The notes beneath the pieces were generated by a model. It saw nothing but the letters and a program-made list of their open reading frames with translations, searched no databases and was not told where the DNA came from. A stretch of DNA of 64,000 bases from Paraburkholderia nodosa DSM 21604 (GTDB lineage: Bacteria > Pseudomonadota > Gammaproteobacteria > Burkholderiales > Burkholderiaceae). Below, in pieces: positions 28,850 to 37,743 of this stretch. A program made the position numbers and the translations under genes. The DNA is taken from contig NZ_JAFA01000015.1 of NCBI RefSeq assembly GCF_000519185.1, positions 20,166 through 84,165 on the forward strand. Reading direction: 5' to 3'. Within the stretch, counting starts at the first letter, position 1, and each line of letters begins with the position of its first letter.

Positions 28850-29809
28850 ATGAACGACTCCGCCCCTGCCCCCGGAACTCCCAGCGCGCCGCGCGTGACG
28901 GTGGTCGTCCTCACGCGCAATCACGTACGTCAAACCATCGATACCGTCGCGCGCCTCACCGCCCTTCCCGAACACCCCGACGTCATCGTGGCCGACAACG
29001 GCTCCACCGATTCCACCGTCTCCCTGCTGGCGTCGCTCTTTCCGCAAGTGCGCATCATCCAGTCGCTGGGCGACCACGGCATGGCCGGTTTCAATCGCGC
29101 CGTGCTGCTCGCGCGCACCGACTACGTCGCGTGCTGCGACGACAGCACCTGGTTCGCGCCGGGCGCACTCGCGCGCGCGGCGCAGCTGCTGGACGCCCAT
29201 GCACAAGTAGCCGTGCTCAACGCGCGCGTGGTGAGCGGCGACGAGCGCGAAATTCACCCCGCCTGCCTGATGCTTGCCGCCACGTCGCCGGGCGCGGAAG
29301 GCGAGGCCGGGCCGACGCTCGCGAACTTCATGGCGGGCGCATGCATTTTCCGCGCGGCCGTGTTCCGCGCGCTCGGCGGCTACGAGGAGCGGCTGTCACA
29401 CGGCGGCGCCGAGGAGCTTGCCGCGCTCGACATGCTGTCGGCCGGCCATCAGATCGTCTATTGCGAGCAGGCGCTCGCGCATCGCGAACCGCTTTACCGC
29501 TGGTTCACGCGCGCGCAGCAATGCGCGCTCGCGCGCAACACCGCCTGGGTGGCATGGATGCGCCTGCCCGCGCGCGATGCGATCTCGGCGACCGGCCGCG
29601 CGCTCGCCGTGTTCGCACGCCAGCGCTCGCTCGGGCCGGCGGGCGTGGCGCTGCTGCGCGGCGCGTTCTGGACGTTGCGCGCACGCCGCGTGGTGCCGCC
29701 GCACGTCGTGCTGCTCACCCGCCAGGTCCGCCGCGCGGAACGCCACGTGCGCGCAGGCATTCCGGCAATGGCCGAAAAGTACGACCGCTCGGGGCAGCGC
29801 GCGTGGTAA
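28850..29809 (+). CDS. Family 2 glycosyltransferase
   Basis: A 319-residue cytoplasmic or membrane-associated GT-A enzyme. The N-terminal region VTVVVLTRNHVRQTIDTVAR, followed by DVIVADNGSTDSTVSLLASL, is the nucleotide-sugar fold; the usual DxD appears as CCDDSTW (about 95-101); AACIF-like and the GGAEELAALDML region give the acceptor side. No membrane helices are evident. It is a single GT with no polysaccharide cluster around it, so donor and acceptor are unknown. Confidence 0.85.
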   Translation: MNDSAPAPGTPSAPRVTVVVLTRNHVRQTIDTVARLTALPEHPDVIVADNGSTDSTVSLLASLFPQVRIIQSLGDHGMAGFNRAVLLARTDYVACCDDSTWFAPGALARAAQLLDAHAQVAVLNARVVSGDEREIHPACLMLAATSPGAEGEAGPTLANFMAGACIFRAAVFRALGGYEERLSHGGAEELAALDMLSAGHQIVYCEQALAHREPLYRWFTRAQQCALARNTAWVAWMRLPARDAISATGRALAVFARQRSLGPAGVALLRGAFWTLRARRVVPPHVVLLTRQVRRAERHVRAGIPAMAEKYDRSGQRAW

Positions 29810-29880
29810 GCTGCGGCGCCCGCTGCACGCGGGCCGTCCATTCAAGAGGCCAGAGCCTGTCAAACTTGTGAACAGGCCCT

Positions 29881-31869
29881 ATGACAGACCCGAGGACCAT
29901 GACGACGCCCGACTCCGGCATCGCCCCGCACAACGCCGCCCCCGAAAGCCACCACGAACGCCGCTTCGAGGCGCTCGTGGAGCCGATCGAGGACTACGCG
30001 ATCTTCCTGCTCGATACGCGCGGCTACATCGTGAGCTGGAATCGCGGCGCGGCCCGCATCAAGGGCTATGAAGCGCACGAGATCATCGGCCAGCATTTCT
30101 CGCGCTTTTACACCGACGAAGCGAATGCGCGCCGCTGGCCCGATCACGAGCTGGAGCAGGCCGCGCTGCACGGACGCTTCAACGACGAAGGCTGGCGCGT
30201 GCGCAAGGATGGCTCGATGTTCTGGGCCAACGTCGTCATCACCGCGCTGCGCGAGCGCGACGGCTCGCTCTCCGGCTTCGCCAAGGTCACCCGCGACCTC
30301 ACCGCCGAACGCCGCCAGGTCGAGGCGCTGCGCCTTTCCGAAGAGCGCTTTCGCCTGCTCGTGGAAAGCGTGAGCGACTACGCGATGTTCATGCTCGATC
30401 CGCAGGGCCACGTGGTGAGCTGGAACACCGGCGCGACCAACCTGAAGGGCTACCGCCCGGCCGAGATCGTCGGCCAGCATTTTTCCGTGTTCTATCCGCC
30501 CGACGAGGTCGCCGCTGGCCAGCCCGAACGCGAGCTGCGCCGCGCGAAGGAGTTGGGCCGGGTCGTGACCGAGGGCTGGCGCGTGCGCAAGGACGGCTCG
30601 ATGTTCTGGGCCAGCGTCACGATCACAGCCGTGCACGACGGCCACGGCCGGCTCACAGGTTTCGCGAAGGTCACGCGCGACATGACCGAAAGCCGCCGCA
30701 CCGACGAACTCGAGCATTCGAGCGAGCAGATGAAGCAGTTCCTCGCCTTGCTCGCGCACGAACTGCGCAACCCGCTCGCGCCGGTGCGCAACGCCGTGGC
30801 CACGATGCGCCTCATGGCTGCGCCGAGCCCCGACATCGAGCGCGCACGCGACATGATCGACCGGCAGATCGTGCACCTCACGCGGCTCGTGGACGACCTG
30901 CTCGACGTCGGGCGCATCACGTCGGGCAAGATCGAGTTGCGCGAGGCGCCGCTCGACCTGCACGAAGTGGTCGCGCACGCCATCGACGCGGCGCAGCCCT
31001 TCACCTCGGCGCGCGGCCAGCACGTGGACGTGCAGATGCCCGACGAGACGCTCACCATGACGGGCGATCACACGCGGCTCGTGCAGGTGCTGCAGAACCT
31101 GCTGCACAACGCCTCGAAGTTCTCGCCCGACGGCAGCCACATCGTCGTGGACGTCCGTTCCGCCGCGCGCGCCGTACAGATCCAGGTGCACGACGAAGGC
31201 CGCGGCCTGCGGCCCGGCACGCACGAGTCGATCTTCGGCCTCTTCAGCCAGGACCGCTCGGCGCCCGGGCCCGCGGAAAACGGGCTCGGCATCGGCCTCA
31301 TGCTGTGCCGCTCGCTCGTCGAGCTGCATGGCGGCACCATCTCGGCCAGGAGCGCCGGGCCCGGCAAAGGCAGCACGTTCACGATCCGCCTGCCGTTCGC
31401 GCGCGAGACCGCGCATGCCGTGCAGCCGCCGCCGCTCATGCCGGACACGGCCGGGCTTGCCGCGCTGGCCGAAGCCGGCGTGCCGCCGCTGCGCGTGCTC
31501 GTCGTCGACGACAACCGCGATTCGGCCGACAGCCTCGCCATGCTGCTCGAACTCAAAGGGCACGACGTGCACGTGGCCTACAGCGCCGCCCACGCGCGCG
31601 AGGAAGTGGACGGCTTCACGCCCGACGCCGCGCTCATCGACATCGCCATGCCCGAGATCGACGGCTATGCGACGCTGCGCGCCCTGCGCGCGCTGCCGCC
31701 GCTCAGGCACACCCTGTTCGCCGCGATGACGGGTTTCGGCCAGGCCGCCGACATCGAACTCACCCGCGAAGCGGGCTTCGAGATACATCTCGTGAAGCCC
31801 GTGGACGTCACGCTATTCGACGAAGTGCTCGCACTCGCGGCGGCACGGCAAAGGAGCCGCCGCGCGTAA
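29881..31869 (+). CDS. PAS-PAS hybrid sensor histidine kinase with receiver domain
   Basis: A 662-residue soluble hybrid kinase with no membrane helix. There are two tandem PAS domains (about 20-145 and 150-270), near-duplicates that share the ending EGWRVRKDGSMFWA. The HisKA box is LLAHELRNPLAPVRNAVATM (His near 295). HATPase boxes are LQNLLHNASKFSPDG and GLGIGLML. A C-terminal REC domain (about 537-655) has VLVVDDNRDSADS and the phospho-Asp in LIDIAMPEIDG. The PAS domains may bind a cofactor and sense redox or a small ligand. It has no adjacent response regulator, so phosphotransfer to a partner elsewhere is expected. Confidence 0.9.
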   Translation: MTDPRTMTTPDSGIAPHNAAPESHHERRFEALVEPIEDYAIFLLDTRGYIVSWNRGAARIKGYEAHEIIGQHFSRFYTDEANARRWPDHELEQAALHGRFNDEGWRVRKDGSMFWANVVITALRERDGSLSGFAKVTRDLTAERRQVEALRLSEERFRLLVESVSDYAMFMLDPQGHVVSWNTGATNLKGYRPAEIVGQHFSVFYPPDEVAAGQPERELRRAKELGRVVTEGWRVRKDGSMFWASVTITAVHDGHGRLTGFAKVTRDMTESRRTDELEHSSEQMKQFLALLAHELRNPLAPVRNAVATMRLMAAPSPDIERARDMIDRQIVHLTRLVDDLLDVGRITSGKIELREAPLDLHEVVAHAIDAAQPFTSARGQHVDVQMPDETLTMTGDHTRLVQVLQNLLHNASKFSPDGSHIVVDVRSAARAVQIQVHDEGRGLRPGTHESIFGLFSQDRSAPGPAENGLGIGLMLCRSLVELHGGTISARSAGPGKGSTFTIRLPFARETAHAVQPPPLMPDTAGLAALAEAGVPPLRVLVVDDNRDSADSLAMLLELKGHDVHVAYSAAHAREEVDGFTPDAALIDIAMPEIDGYATLRALRALPPLRHTLFAAMTGFGQAADIELTREAGFEIHLVKPVDVTLFDEVLALAAARQRSRRA

Positions 31870-31886
31870 CGTCGACTTGAGGCGCC

Positions 31887-32720
31887 TTAAGGCGAGATAG
31901 GTGCGAACGGCCGGTATTCGACCGTGGGCCCGCGCACGACGATCGCCGTCGATTCCGGCACTTCGGCCCATACATCGGGCGCATCGCCAAGCGGCTCGGA
32001 AACGAGCAGATAGGCATCGTCGCCGGCCGCCACGATGCGCGGGTCGTCGGGATACAGTTCGCGCAGATGCCGGAATGCCGTGGTGTGATAAAGCGAGCGA
32101 GAATTGCGCTCGCTCGAATACCGCGCGGCGACGATCTGCTCGCCGTCGCATGCGCAGACGGTCATATTGAGCGCCGGCTCGACGCCATGCTTTTTTGCGG
32201 TTTCCTCGACAAAACCCGCCATGCGTTCCAGCGCAAGAACGGGATCGACTTCGAGGCCGAACGTCATCGCGAGATAGAACATCGTTTCCGAATCCGTCGA
32301 CCCTTCGAGCGCATTGAAGCGCCCCGGATCGATCGCGACCAGCAGATCGCGCCGCATCAGCGGATAGCTGCGGATCAGCCCGTTGTGCGCGAAGATCCAG
32401 CGCCGGTGGCGAAACGGATGGCAGTTCGTTTCCTGCACGGGCGTATGCGTGGCCGCGCGGATGTGCGCGACGAACATCGGCGCACGCACTGCGCGCGCCA
32501 GTTCGCGCAGGTTGCGGTCGTTCCAGGCCGGATGCACGCTGCGGTAGCGATAGGGAATGTCGTGCGGGTCCTGATACCAGCCGAGCCCGAAGCCGTCGCC
32601 ATTCGTGGTGGTCGCGCCTTTGGTGGAGTGCAGGCTTTGATCGATCAGCGAATGGCGGGCATGAAACAGCACGGTTTCAAGCTGCACGGGGTTCCCGGTA
32701 TAAGCGAGCCAGCGGCACAT
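31887..32720 (-). CDS. Class II glutamine amidotransferase (YafJ-like)
   Basis: A 277-residue Ntn-hydrolase-type amidotransferase. The catalytic Cys follows the initiator Met (MCRWLAYTGNPV), and the conserved segments NGDGFGLGWYQ, FVAHIRAATHTPVQETNCHPF and WIFAHNGLIRSYPLMRRDLL are present. It has no attached acceptor domain, as in YafJ and EgtC. There are no egtB/D genes nearby, so an ergothioneine role is not supported. The gene is convergent with the hybrid kinase. Confidence 0.9.
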   Translation of the reverse strand: MCRWLAYTGNPVQLETVLFHARHSLIDQSLHSTKGATTTNGDGFGLGWYQDPHDIPYRYRSVHPAWNDRNLRELARAVRAPMFVAHIRAATHTPVQETNCHPFRHRRWIFAHNGLIRSYPLMRRDLLVAIDPGRFNALEGSTDSETMFYLAMTFGLEVDPVLALERMAGFVEETAKKHGVEPALNMTVCACDGEQIVAARYSSERNSRSLYHTTAFRHLRELYPDDPRIVAAGDDAYLLVSEPLGDAPDVWAEVPESTAIVVRGPTVEYRPFAPISP

Positions 32721-32775
32721 GATGGTCTCCTTCGCGTAAGGACGCTTGTGTACGCCGGCCCGTTTGCAGGCGCCG

Positions 32776-33453
32776 CTACTTTGCGGCGCGCAGGTCGGCG
32801 ATCGGCGTGAGAAAGCCGGTCAGGCCAGTCAGTATGATCTGCACCCCGATGCACAGGAGCAGAAACGACGACACGCGCATGGCCACGCGCGTGCCTTCCA
32901 CACCCAGGTACTGCGAAAGCCGCGCAGCGCGGCTGTACACGAAATAGATCACGAGCATGACGAGCGTGGAGATGACGATCGACGCGAAGCTCGAGAGCAG
33001 CCACGCCGAAAGCTTGTGCGTGCGATTGGCATTCAGCGCAATGGCCGTGGCGATGGAGCCGGGGCCGGTGGTGAGCGGAATGGTCAGCGGAAAAAAGGCC
33101 TTGCCGGAGGCCGAACTCGCGCTCATGGGCTTGACCGGGTGATCGGCCGGCGTCGGCTCGGGCTCGGGCGCGTTGAGCATCTGCCAGCCGCTCACGGCCA
33201 CCGCGAGGCCCCCGCCGATACGCAACGCTTCCATGGAAATGCCGAAGAAATGCAGGATGGGCGTGCCCACGAAAAACGCCGCGACCAGCACGAAGAACGC
33301 ATTGATCGCCACGCGCTTGGCGAGCAGGCGCCGCTCTTCGTCGGTGAGGTTCGCCGTGCGGTCGAGAAAAACAAAGGCAACGCCAATGGGATTGATGATG
33401 CTGATGAGTCCGGTGAAACCGAACAGGATGTCTGAAATCAGGCTCTCGATCAT
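32776..33453 (-). CDS. MarC-family integral membrane protein
   Basis: A 225-residue inner-membrane protein with six predicted helices. Family segments are FTGLISIINPIGVAFVFLDR, near the N terminus, and FPLTIPLTTGPGSIATAIAL (about 124-143). The start at 33451-33453 gives the family N terminus; the longer frame to 33576 is not needed. MarC proteins were once linked to multiple antibiotic resistance, but the function is unresolved. It is 55 bases upstream of the amidotransferase on the same strand. Confidence 0.9.
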   Translation of the reverse strand: MIESLISDILFGFTGLISIINPIGVAFVFLDRTANLTDEERRLLAKRVAINAFFVLVAAFFVGTPILHFFGISMEALRIGGGLAVAVSGWQMLNAPEPEPTPADHPVKPMSASSASGKAFFPLTIPLTTGPGSIATAIALNANRTHKLSAWLLSSFASIVISTLVMLVIYFVYSRAARLSQYLGVEGTRVAMRVSSFLLLCIGVQIILTGLTGFLTPIADLRAAK

Positions 33454-33698
33454 GGAGTCGATCCGGTAAGGGCATGCGCAAAAAGCGCGCCGGGCTGCGA
33501 GAAGTGTAGCCGGATCGGCGTTTGGCGTGCCTGATCGACGTCGCTCGATGCCCTGAAAAATGGCGCGCTGCACCAATCTTTACAGCAAGCCCTTCAGTAT
33601 TTTTGGCAGCTTTACGGGGCGCGTTCACAAGCATAGAGTGGGTTGCCTCGCACCCCGACGCGACGTTTCTTTTCTTCTCATATGAAAGAGGAGTTGCC

Positions 33699-33914
33699 AT
33701 GTCACTGCGGTTGCTCGCTGCCTTGCCCTTTATCGGCATCCTGTTAGGGGTGCCGTTCGTCAATCGCACCGAGCCGCTCGTGCTCGGCATGCCGCTCGTG
33801 CTCGCGTGGATCGTCATGTGGGTCGTGCTGGCCGCGGTGATCATGGGGATCGTCTACCGGCTCGACCCGGTCAACCGGCTTTCGGGCGAAGCGGATGCGG
33901 AGGTGCGATCATGA
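33699..33914 (+). CDS. DUF3311 small membrane protein, symporter partner
   Basis: A 71-residue protein with two membrane helices (LLAALPFIGILLGVPFVN and LVLAWIVMWVVLAAVIMGIV). DUF3311 proteins are regularly encoded just before a sodium:solute symporter and are thought to be small subunits. GAAAGAGGAG precedes the ATG at 33699, and the stop overlaps the next start (ATGA). A longer frame from 33522 is spurious. Confidence 0.88.
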   Translation: MSLRLLAALPFIGILLGVPFVNRTEPLVLGMPLVLAWIVMWVVLAAVIMGIVYRLDPVNRLSGEADAEVRS

Positions 33915-35386
33915 GCGCCCTCATCATCATCGCGGCGATGACCCTCGTCGCGCTCTTCCTCGGCGTGCGCGCCCGCCGGGGCCACGACATGAGTCTCGAG
34001 CAGTGGTCGGTGGGCGGACGCAGCTTCGGCACCGCGTTCGTGTTCCTGCTGATGGCGGGCGAAATCTACACGACCTTCACGTTTCTGGGCGGCAGCGGCT
34101 TCGCCTACGGCAAGGGCGCGCCCGTCTACTACATTCTTGCCTACGGCACACTTGCATACATCCTCTCGTACTGGATGCTGCCGCCCGTATGGCGCTTCGC
34201 CAAGCAGCACCGGCTCGTCTCGCAGCCGCACTTCTTCGCGCGCAAGTATCAGAGCCCCGCGCTCGGCGTGCTCGTGGCGTGTGTGGGCGTGCTCGCGCTC
34301 GTGCCCTATCTCGTGCTGCAACTGAAGGGCCTCGGCATCATCGTGACGACGGCCTCGTATGGCGCGGTTTCGTCGACGGCGGCGATCTGGATCGGGGCGA
34401 TCGTGGTGACGGTCTACGTGATCGCTTCGGGCGTGCGCGGCTGCGCGTGGAACTCGGTCGTGAAAGACACGATGATTCTCGCCATCGCCGTGTTCCTCGG
34501 CATCTACCTGCCGATTCACCACTATGGCAGCCTGAGCGAGATGTTCCGCGCCATCGACGCGGCCAAGCCCGGCTTCCTCACCTTCCCGGCACGCGGCCAG
34601 AGCGTAACGTGGTTCCAGTCCACCGTGCTCCTCACGGCGCTGGGCTTCTTCATGTGGCCGCACACGTTCATGTCGGTGTACACCGCGAAGAACGAACGTA
34701 TTTTCCGCCGCAACGCGATGATCCTGCCGCTCTACCAGCTCATTTTGCTGTTCGTGTTTTTCTGCGGTTTCGCGGCGGTGCTCAAGGTGCCGGGACTCAA
34801 GGGCGGCGACATCGACCTCTCGCTCTTTCGCCTCGCGCTGCAAACGTTCGATCCGTGGTTCGTGGGCGTGATCGGCGCGGCCGGCGTGCTCACCGCGCTC
34901 GTGCCGGGTTCGATGATCCTCACGACGGCATCCACGCTGCTTGCCAATGACGTCTACCGCGGCGGCCTCGTGAAGAACGCCGACGACGCGCGCGTCGCGA
35001 AGCTCGCACGCCTGTTCGTGCCGGTGATCGCGCTCGTGGCCGTGGGCTTCACGCTCCGGGGCGGCGAAACCATCGTCGCGCTGCTGCTGATGGGCTATAA
35101 CTTCGTCACGCAGTTGTTCCCGGCACTGGTGTGCAGCCTTTCCGCGCGCAACCGCGTGACGAAGCAAGGCGCGTTTTGCGGCATCGTGGCGGGCGTGCTG
35201 GTCGTCATCGTCACGACGATGACGCACCTGAGCGTCGCGCAACTGCTTCCGTTCGCACCGGACGCCATCAAGGACGTCAACATCGGCTTCCTTGCGCTGT
35301 TCGTGAACGTGATCGTGCTTGCGGTAGTGAGCACGGTGACGCAACCGCGCACGCATGTGGATCATGAGCATGCGCGGGCGCATTGA
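33911..35386 (+). CDS. Sodium:solute symporter (SSS family)
   Basis: A 491-residue inner-membrane transporter with about 13 helices. Family features: GVRARRGHDMSLEQWSVGGR opening, GEIYTTFTFLGGSGFAYGKG (helix 2, unwound substrate region), and GAAGVLTALVPGSMILTTAS (helix 9 region with the Na+ site Ser/Thr pair). The His-rich C terminus VDHEHARAH is a minor oddity. The pattern is closest to monocarboxylate or pantothenate/solute-type SSS. It is coupled by a 4-base overlap to the DUF3311 gene. Confidence 0.92.
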   Translation: MSALIIIAAMTLVALFLGVRARRGHDMSLEQWSVGGRSFGTAFVFLLMAGEIYTTFTFLGGSGFAYGKGAPVYYILAYGTLAYILSYWMLPPVWRFAKQHRLVSQPHFFARKYQSPALGVLVACVGVLALVPYLVLQLKGLGIIVTTASYGAVSSTAAIWIGAIVVTVYVIASGVRGCAWNSVVKDTMILAIAVFLGIYLPIHHYGSLSEMFRAIDAAKPGFLTFPARGQSVTWFQSTVLLTALGFFMWPHTFMSVYTAKNERIFRRNAMILPLYQLILLFVFFCGFAAVLKVPGLKGGDIDLSLFRLALQTFDPWFVGVIGAAGVLTALVPGSMILTTASTLLANDVYRGGLVKNADDARVAKLARLFVPVIALVAVGFTLRGGETIVALLLMGYNFVTQLFPALVCSLSARNRVTKQGAFCGIVAGVLVVIVTTMTHLSVAQLLPFAPDAIKDVNIGFLALFVNVIVLAVVSTVTQPRTHVDHEHARAH

Positions 35387-35409
35387 TATTGCGTAACGCG
35401 GTAGCGAGG

Positions 35410-35444
35410 CGGCCCAATCGGCAGGTTCCGGTTGGGCCGTTTTC
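35410..35444 (+). terminator. Bidirectional terminator between symporter and GST genes
   Basis: CGGCCCAA and TTGGGCCG pair around a 14-base loop and are followed by TTTT. The two flanking genes converge on this site. Confidence 0.75.
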
Positions 35445-35447
35445 TAT

Positions 35448-36065
35448 TTATGCTGCCTTGCGCGCTTCGGCAATGCGCTGCGGCGCCTCGGGGCGCGCGT
35501 AGAGGCGATCGAGATACGCCTGCAAGCGCGGGAAGCCGTCGAGCAGTTGCACTTCGTTGGCCCAGTCCATCAGATAAACCGTCACGCAGTCGGCGACCGA
35601 AAGCTTGTTGCCGACGATGAACTCGCGTCCTTCGAGGTGCTTCTCGAGCACCGCGGCCATGGCCCTGAAGTCCTCCCGCGCGAGTTCGATATCGGCCGGA
35701 CTGCGCTTTTCCGGCGGATAAAGGAACGAATGCCGTGTGATTCTCCAAAGCGGCTGTTCCAGCTCGGTGACCGCGAACAGGGTCCAGCGATACGCCTGCG
35801 CGCGCTCGTCGAGATCCGCGGGCAATAGCGCTTTCTCCGGATATTTATCCGCGAGATACAGCACGATGGCAGCCGACTCGGGAATCACGCGGTCGCCGTC
35901 GATCAGCACGGGCACCTTGCCCGCGGGATTGATGCGCAGGTATTCGGGCCGCCTGTGCTCGCCTTCGAGCAGATTGACCGAGATGAATTCGAAATCGGCG
36001 TCGACTTCCTTGAGGCCCCATAGCGCGCGTTGCGAACGGGTGCCGGCAAAACCGTAGAGTTTCAT
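35448..36065 (-). CDS. Glutathione S-transferase family protein
   Basis: A 205-residue cytosolic GST: thioredoxin-like N domain (MKLYGFAGTRSQRALWGLKE; cis-Pro in NPAGKVPVLIDGDRVIPESA) and helical C domain with GREFIVGNKLSVADCVTVYL. The catalytic residue is probably the Ser in GTRSQRA. The start at 36063-36065 removes an unneeded 7-residue extension. It lies 13 bases after the YCII gene, so the two are probably co-transcribed. Confidence 0.9.
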   Translation of the reverse strand: MKLYGFAGTRSQRALWGLKEVDADFEFISVNLLEGEHRRPEYLRINPAGKVPVLIDGDRVIPESAAIVLYLADKYPEKALLPADLDERAQAYRWTLFAVTELEQPLWRITRHSFLYPPEKRSPADIELAREDFRAMAAVLEKHLEGREFIVGNKLSVADCVTVYLMDWANEVQLLDGFPRLQAYLDRLYARPEAPQRIAEARKAA

Positions 36066-36078
36066 GACGCGCCTCCGT

Positions 36079-36444
36079 TCAGACACCGGGAATCGGCAGA
36101 ACCGGCATCAGTTCGACGCCCTCGCCCGGGAAAATCGAAAAATGCGGGTGCCCTTCGAACAGCTTCGCGGCCTCTTCGTGCGATGCGGCACGCAGCACGG
36201 TATAGCCCGTCAGCGCGTTAGACGTATCCGCGATGCCATGCTCGCCGATCGACTTGGTCTTGCCGAGCGGCCCGCCCATATCGACGATCGACGCCTTGTG
36301 CTTTTCGACCCACGCGTGCCAGGCCGCAATGCCCTCCTTCTCCTTTGCGTGTCGATCCGCTTCGGAAAGCGCCGCCCAACCCTTCATGCGTGCGTTGTCT
36401 TTGGTACCGAGAAAAACAGCGAGAAACAGTTTCTGATCGCTCAT
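36079..36444 (-). CDS. YCII-related domain protein
   Basis: A 121-residue small cytosolic protein of the YCII/DGPF superfamily (ferredoxin-like fold). Seen: the opening KLFLAVFLGTKDN, the conserved-type GPLGKTKSI and the terminal HPHFSIFPGEGVELMPVLPI. The start at 36442-36444 was chosen from the family-like N terminus; the longer frame to 36633 would run over the divergent promoter. It is the first gene of the probable YCII-GST operon, divergent from marR, which probably controls it. Confidence 0.85.
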   Translation of the reverse strand: MSDQKLFLAVFLGTKDNARMKGWAALSEADRHAKEKEGIAAWHAWVEKHKASIVDMGGPLGKTKSIGEHGIADTSNALTGYTVLRAASHEEAAKLFEGHPHFSIFPGEGVELMPVLPIPGV

Positions 36445-36513
36445 GTGTCCTCCAACTGCTGGTCTGGTTGCTGGTCTGAAAAACGGGAGCAACGGCATGT
36501 CGCCCATCCGGCC

Positions 36514-36542
36514 TTGACAGCATAGGTTGATATCAACATAAT
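36514..36542 (+). promoter_or_regulatory. Promoter and MarR-type operator for marR
   Basis: TTGACA at 36514-36519 and CATAAT at 36537-36542 are separated by 17 bases. Between them, at 36526-36537, lies the perfect palindrome GTTGATATCAAC, a size and shape usual for MarR operators. Repressor binding there would block the promoter and could also affect the divergent YCII gene starting at 36444. Confidence 0.75.
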
Positions 36543-36548
36543 TGCAAC

Positions 36549-36995
36549 ATGGCACGTGCAAAGAAACTTCCCTTCGAAACCACGCTATTGGTGCGCGATT
36601 GCTGCCTGTGTCTGCATATGCAGCGGGCGGCACGCAATCTCGCGCGCATTTTCGACGACGTGCTGCGTCCGCTCGATCTCACGAACGGGCAATTTTCGCT
36701 GCTGATGTCGCTGAACCGGCCGCATCCGCCCGGCATGAAAGACGTGGCGTCGCTGCTGGCCATGGACCGCACCACGCTCACGGCCGCGCTCAAGCCGCTG
36801 GAGCGGCGCGGCCTCGTCGTGATCGAGCAGGACCCGGAAGACAAGCGCAGCCGTTTGCTGAGCCTCACCGACGAGGGGCATCGGCTGCTCAACGAGGCGT
36901 TTCCGCTGTGGCAGCAAACGCATGAGGAGATCGAAAAGGAATTTGCCGAGGGCGACGTGGACAAGCTGCGGGCGCACTTGCGCGCGCTTTCGTAG
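36549..36995 (+). CDS. MarR-family transcriptional regulator
   Basis: A 148-residue dimeric winged-HTH repressor. DLTNGQFSLLMSLNRPHPPG, then MKDVASLLAMDRTTLTAALK (recognition helix) and the wing DPEDKRSRLLSLTDEG are typical. The ATG at 36549 lies only 7 bases after the -10 box and has no Shine-Dalgarno sequence, so the mRNA may be leaderless; otherwise a start further in must be used. It is divergent from the YCII-GST pair, probably its target. Cysteines in RDCCLCLHM near the N terminus are unusual and might sense oxidants or electrophiles. Confidence 0.9.
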   Translation: MARAKKLPFETTLLVRDCCLCLHMQRAARNLARIFDDVLRPLDLTNGQFSLLMSLNRPHPPGMKDVASLLAMDRTTLTAALKPLERRGLVVIEQDPEDKRSRLLSLTDEGHRLLNEAFPLWQQTHEEIEKEFAEGDVDKLRAHLRALS

Positions 36996-36997
36996 CC

Positions 36998-37729
36998 CTA
37001 GCGCTTCTGCGCCCCATACAGCGTCGAATCCGCAAATCCCTCAGCCGCGAGCACGCGCCCCACGAGAATCAGCGCCGTACGCTCGATATCCGTGGCCAGC
37101 ACCTTCTGCGCGATATCCGCGAGCGTGCCCGTCACGCGTTCCTCGTCGGGCCAGCTCGCGCGATAGATCACTGCGACCGGGCAATCCTCGCCATAGTGCG
37201 GCCGCAATTCCTCGACGATGCGCGCGATATGGCGCACGCCCAGGTGAATCGCGAGCGTCGCTTTGTGCCGCGCGAGGTCGGCTAGCTGCTCGCCTTCAGG
37301 CATCGACGTTTTCGTGGCGTAGCGCGTAAGGATGAGCGTCTGCGAAATGCCGGGCAGCGTGAGTTCGCTGCCGAGCGCCGCCGCGCACGCCGAGGTCGCG
37401 GTCACGCCGGGCACGACTTCATAAGGAATACCAAGTAGACGCAGCCGCCGGATCTGCTCGCCGATTGCGCCATAGAGGGACGGGTCGCCCGAATGCACGC
37501 GCGCCACGTCGAAGCCCTGGGCATGCGCGCTCTCGAGCAGCGCGACGATCTCGTCGAGCGTGAGCGGCGCCGTGTCCACCACCTTGTGCGCGCGGTGGCC
37601 TTCCAGCACGGCGGGCGGCACGAGCGAGCCCGCGTAGAGAATGACGGGGCAGCTGCGCACGAGGCGCTGGCCCTTCACGGTGATCAGTTCAGGATCGCCC
37701 GGACCCGCGCCAATAAAGAAAACGGTCAT
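36998..37729 (-). CDS. cobM: Precorrin-4 C11-methyltransferase
   Basis: A 243-residue SAM-dependent tetrapyrrole methylase of the cobalamin pathway. [16 protein letters not shown] (about 4-19) and [16 protein letters not shown], with [16 protein letters not shown], are class III methylase motifs, and [13 protein letters not shown] is specific to CobM/CbiF. It is the last gene of the leftward arm cobL-cobK-cobM, 14 bases after cobK, and converges with marR. Confidence 0.95.
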   Translation of the reverse strand: MTVFFIGAGPGDPELITVKGQRLVRSCPVILYAGSLVPPAVLEGHRAHKVVDTAPLTLDEIVALLESAHAQGFDVARVHSGDPSLYGAIGEQIRRLRLLGIPYEVVPGVTATSACAAALGSELTLPGISQTLILTRYATKTSMPEGEQLADLARHKATLAIHLGVRHIARIVEELRPHYGEDCPVAVIYRASWPDEERVTGTLADIAQKVLATDIERTALILVGRVLAAEGFADSTLYGAQKR

Positions 37730-37743
37730 GCGTGGAAACTCCG

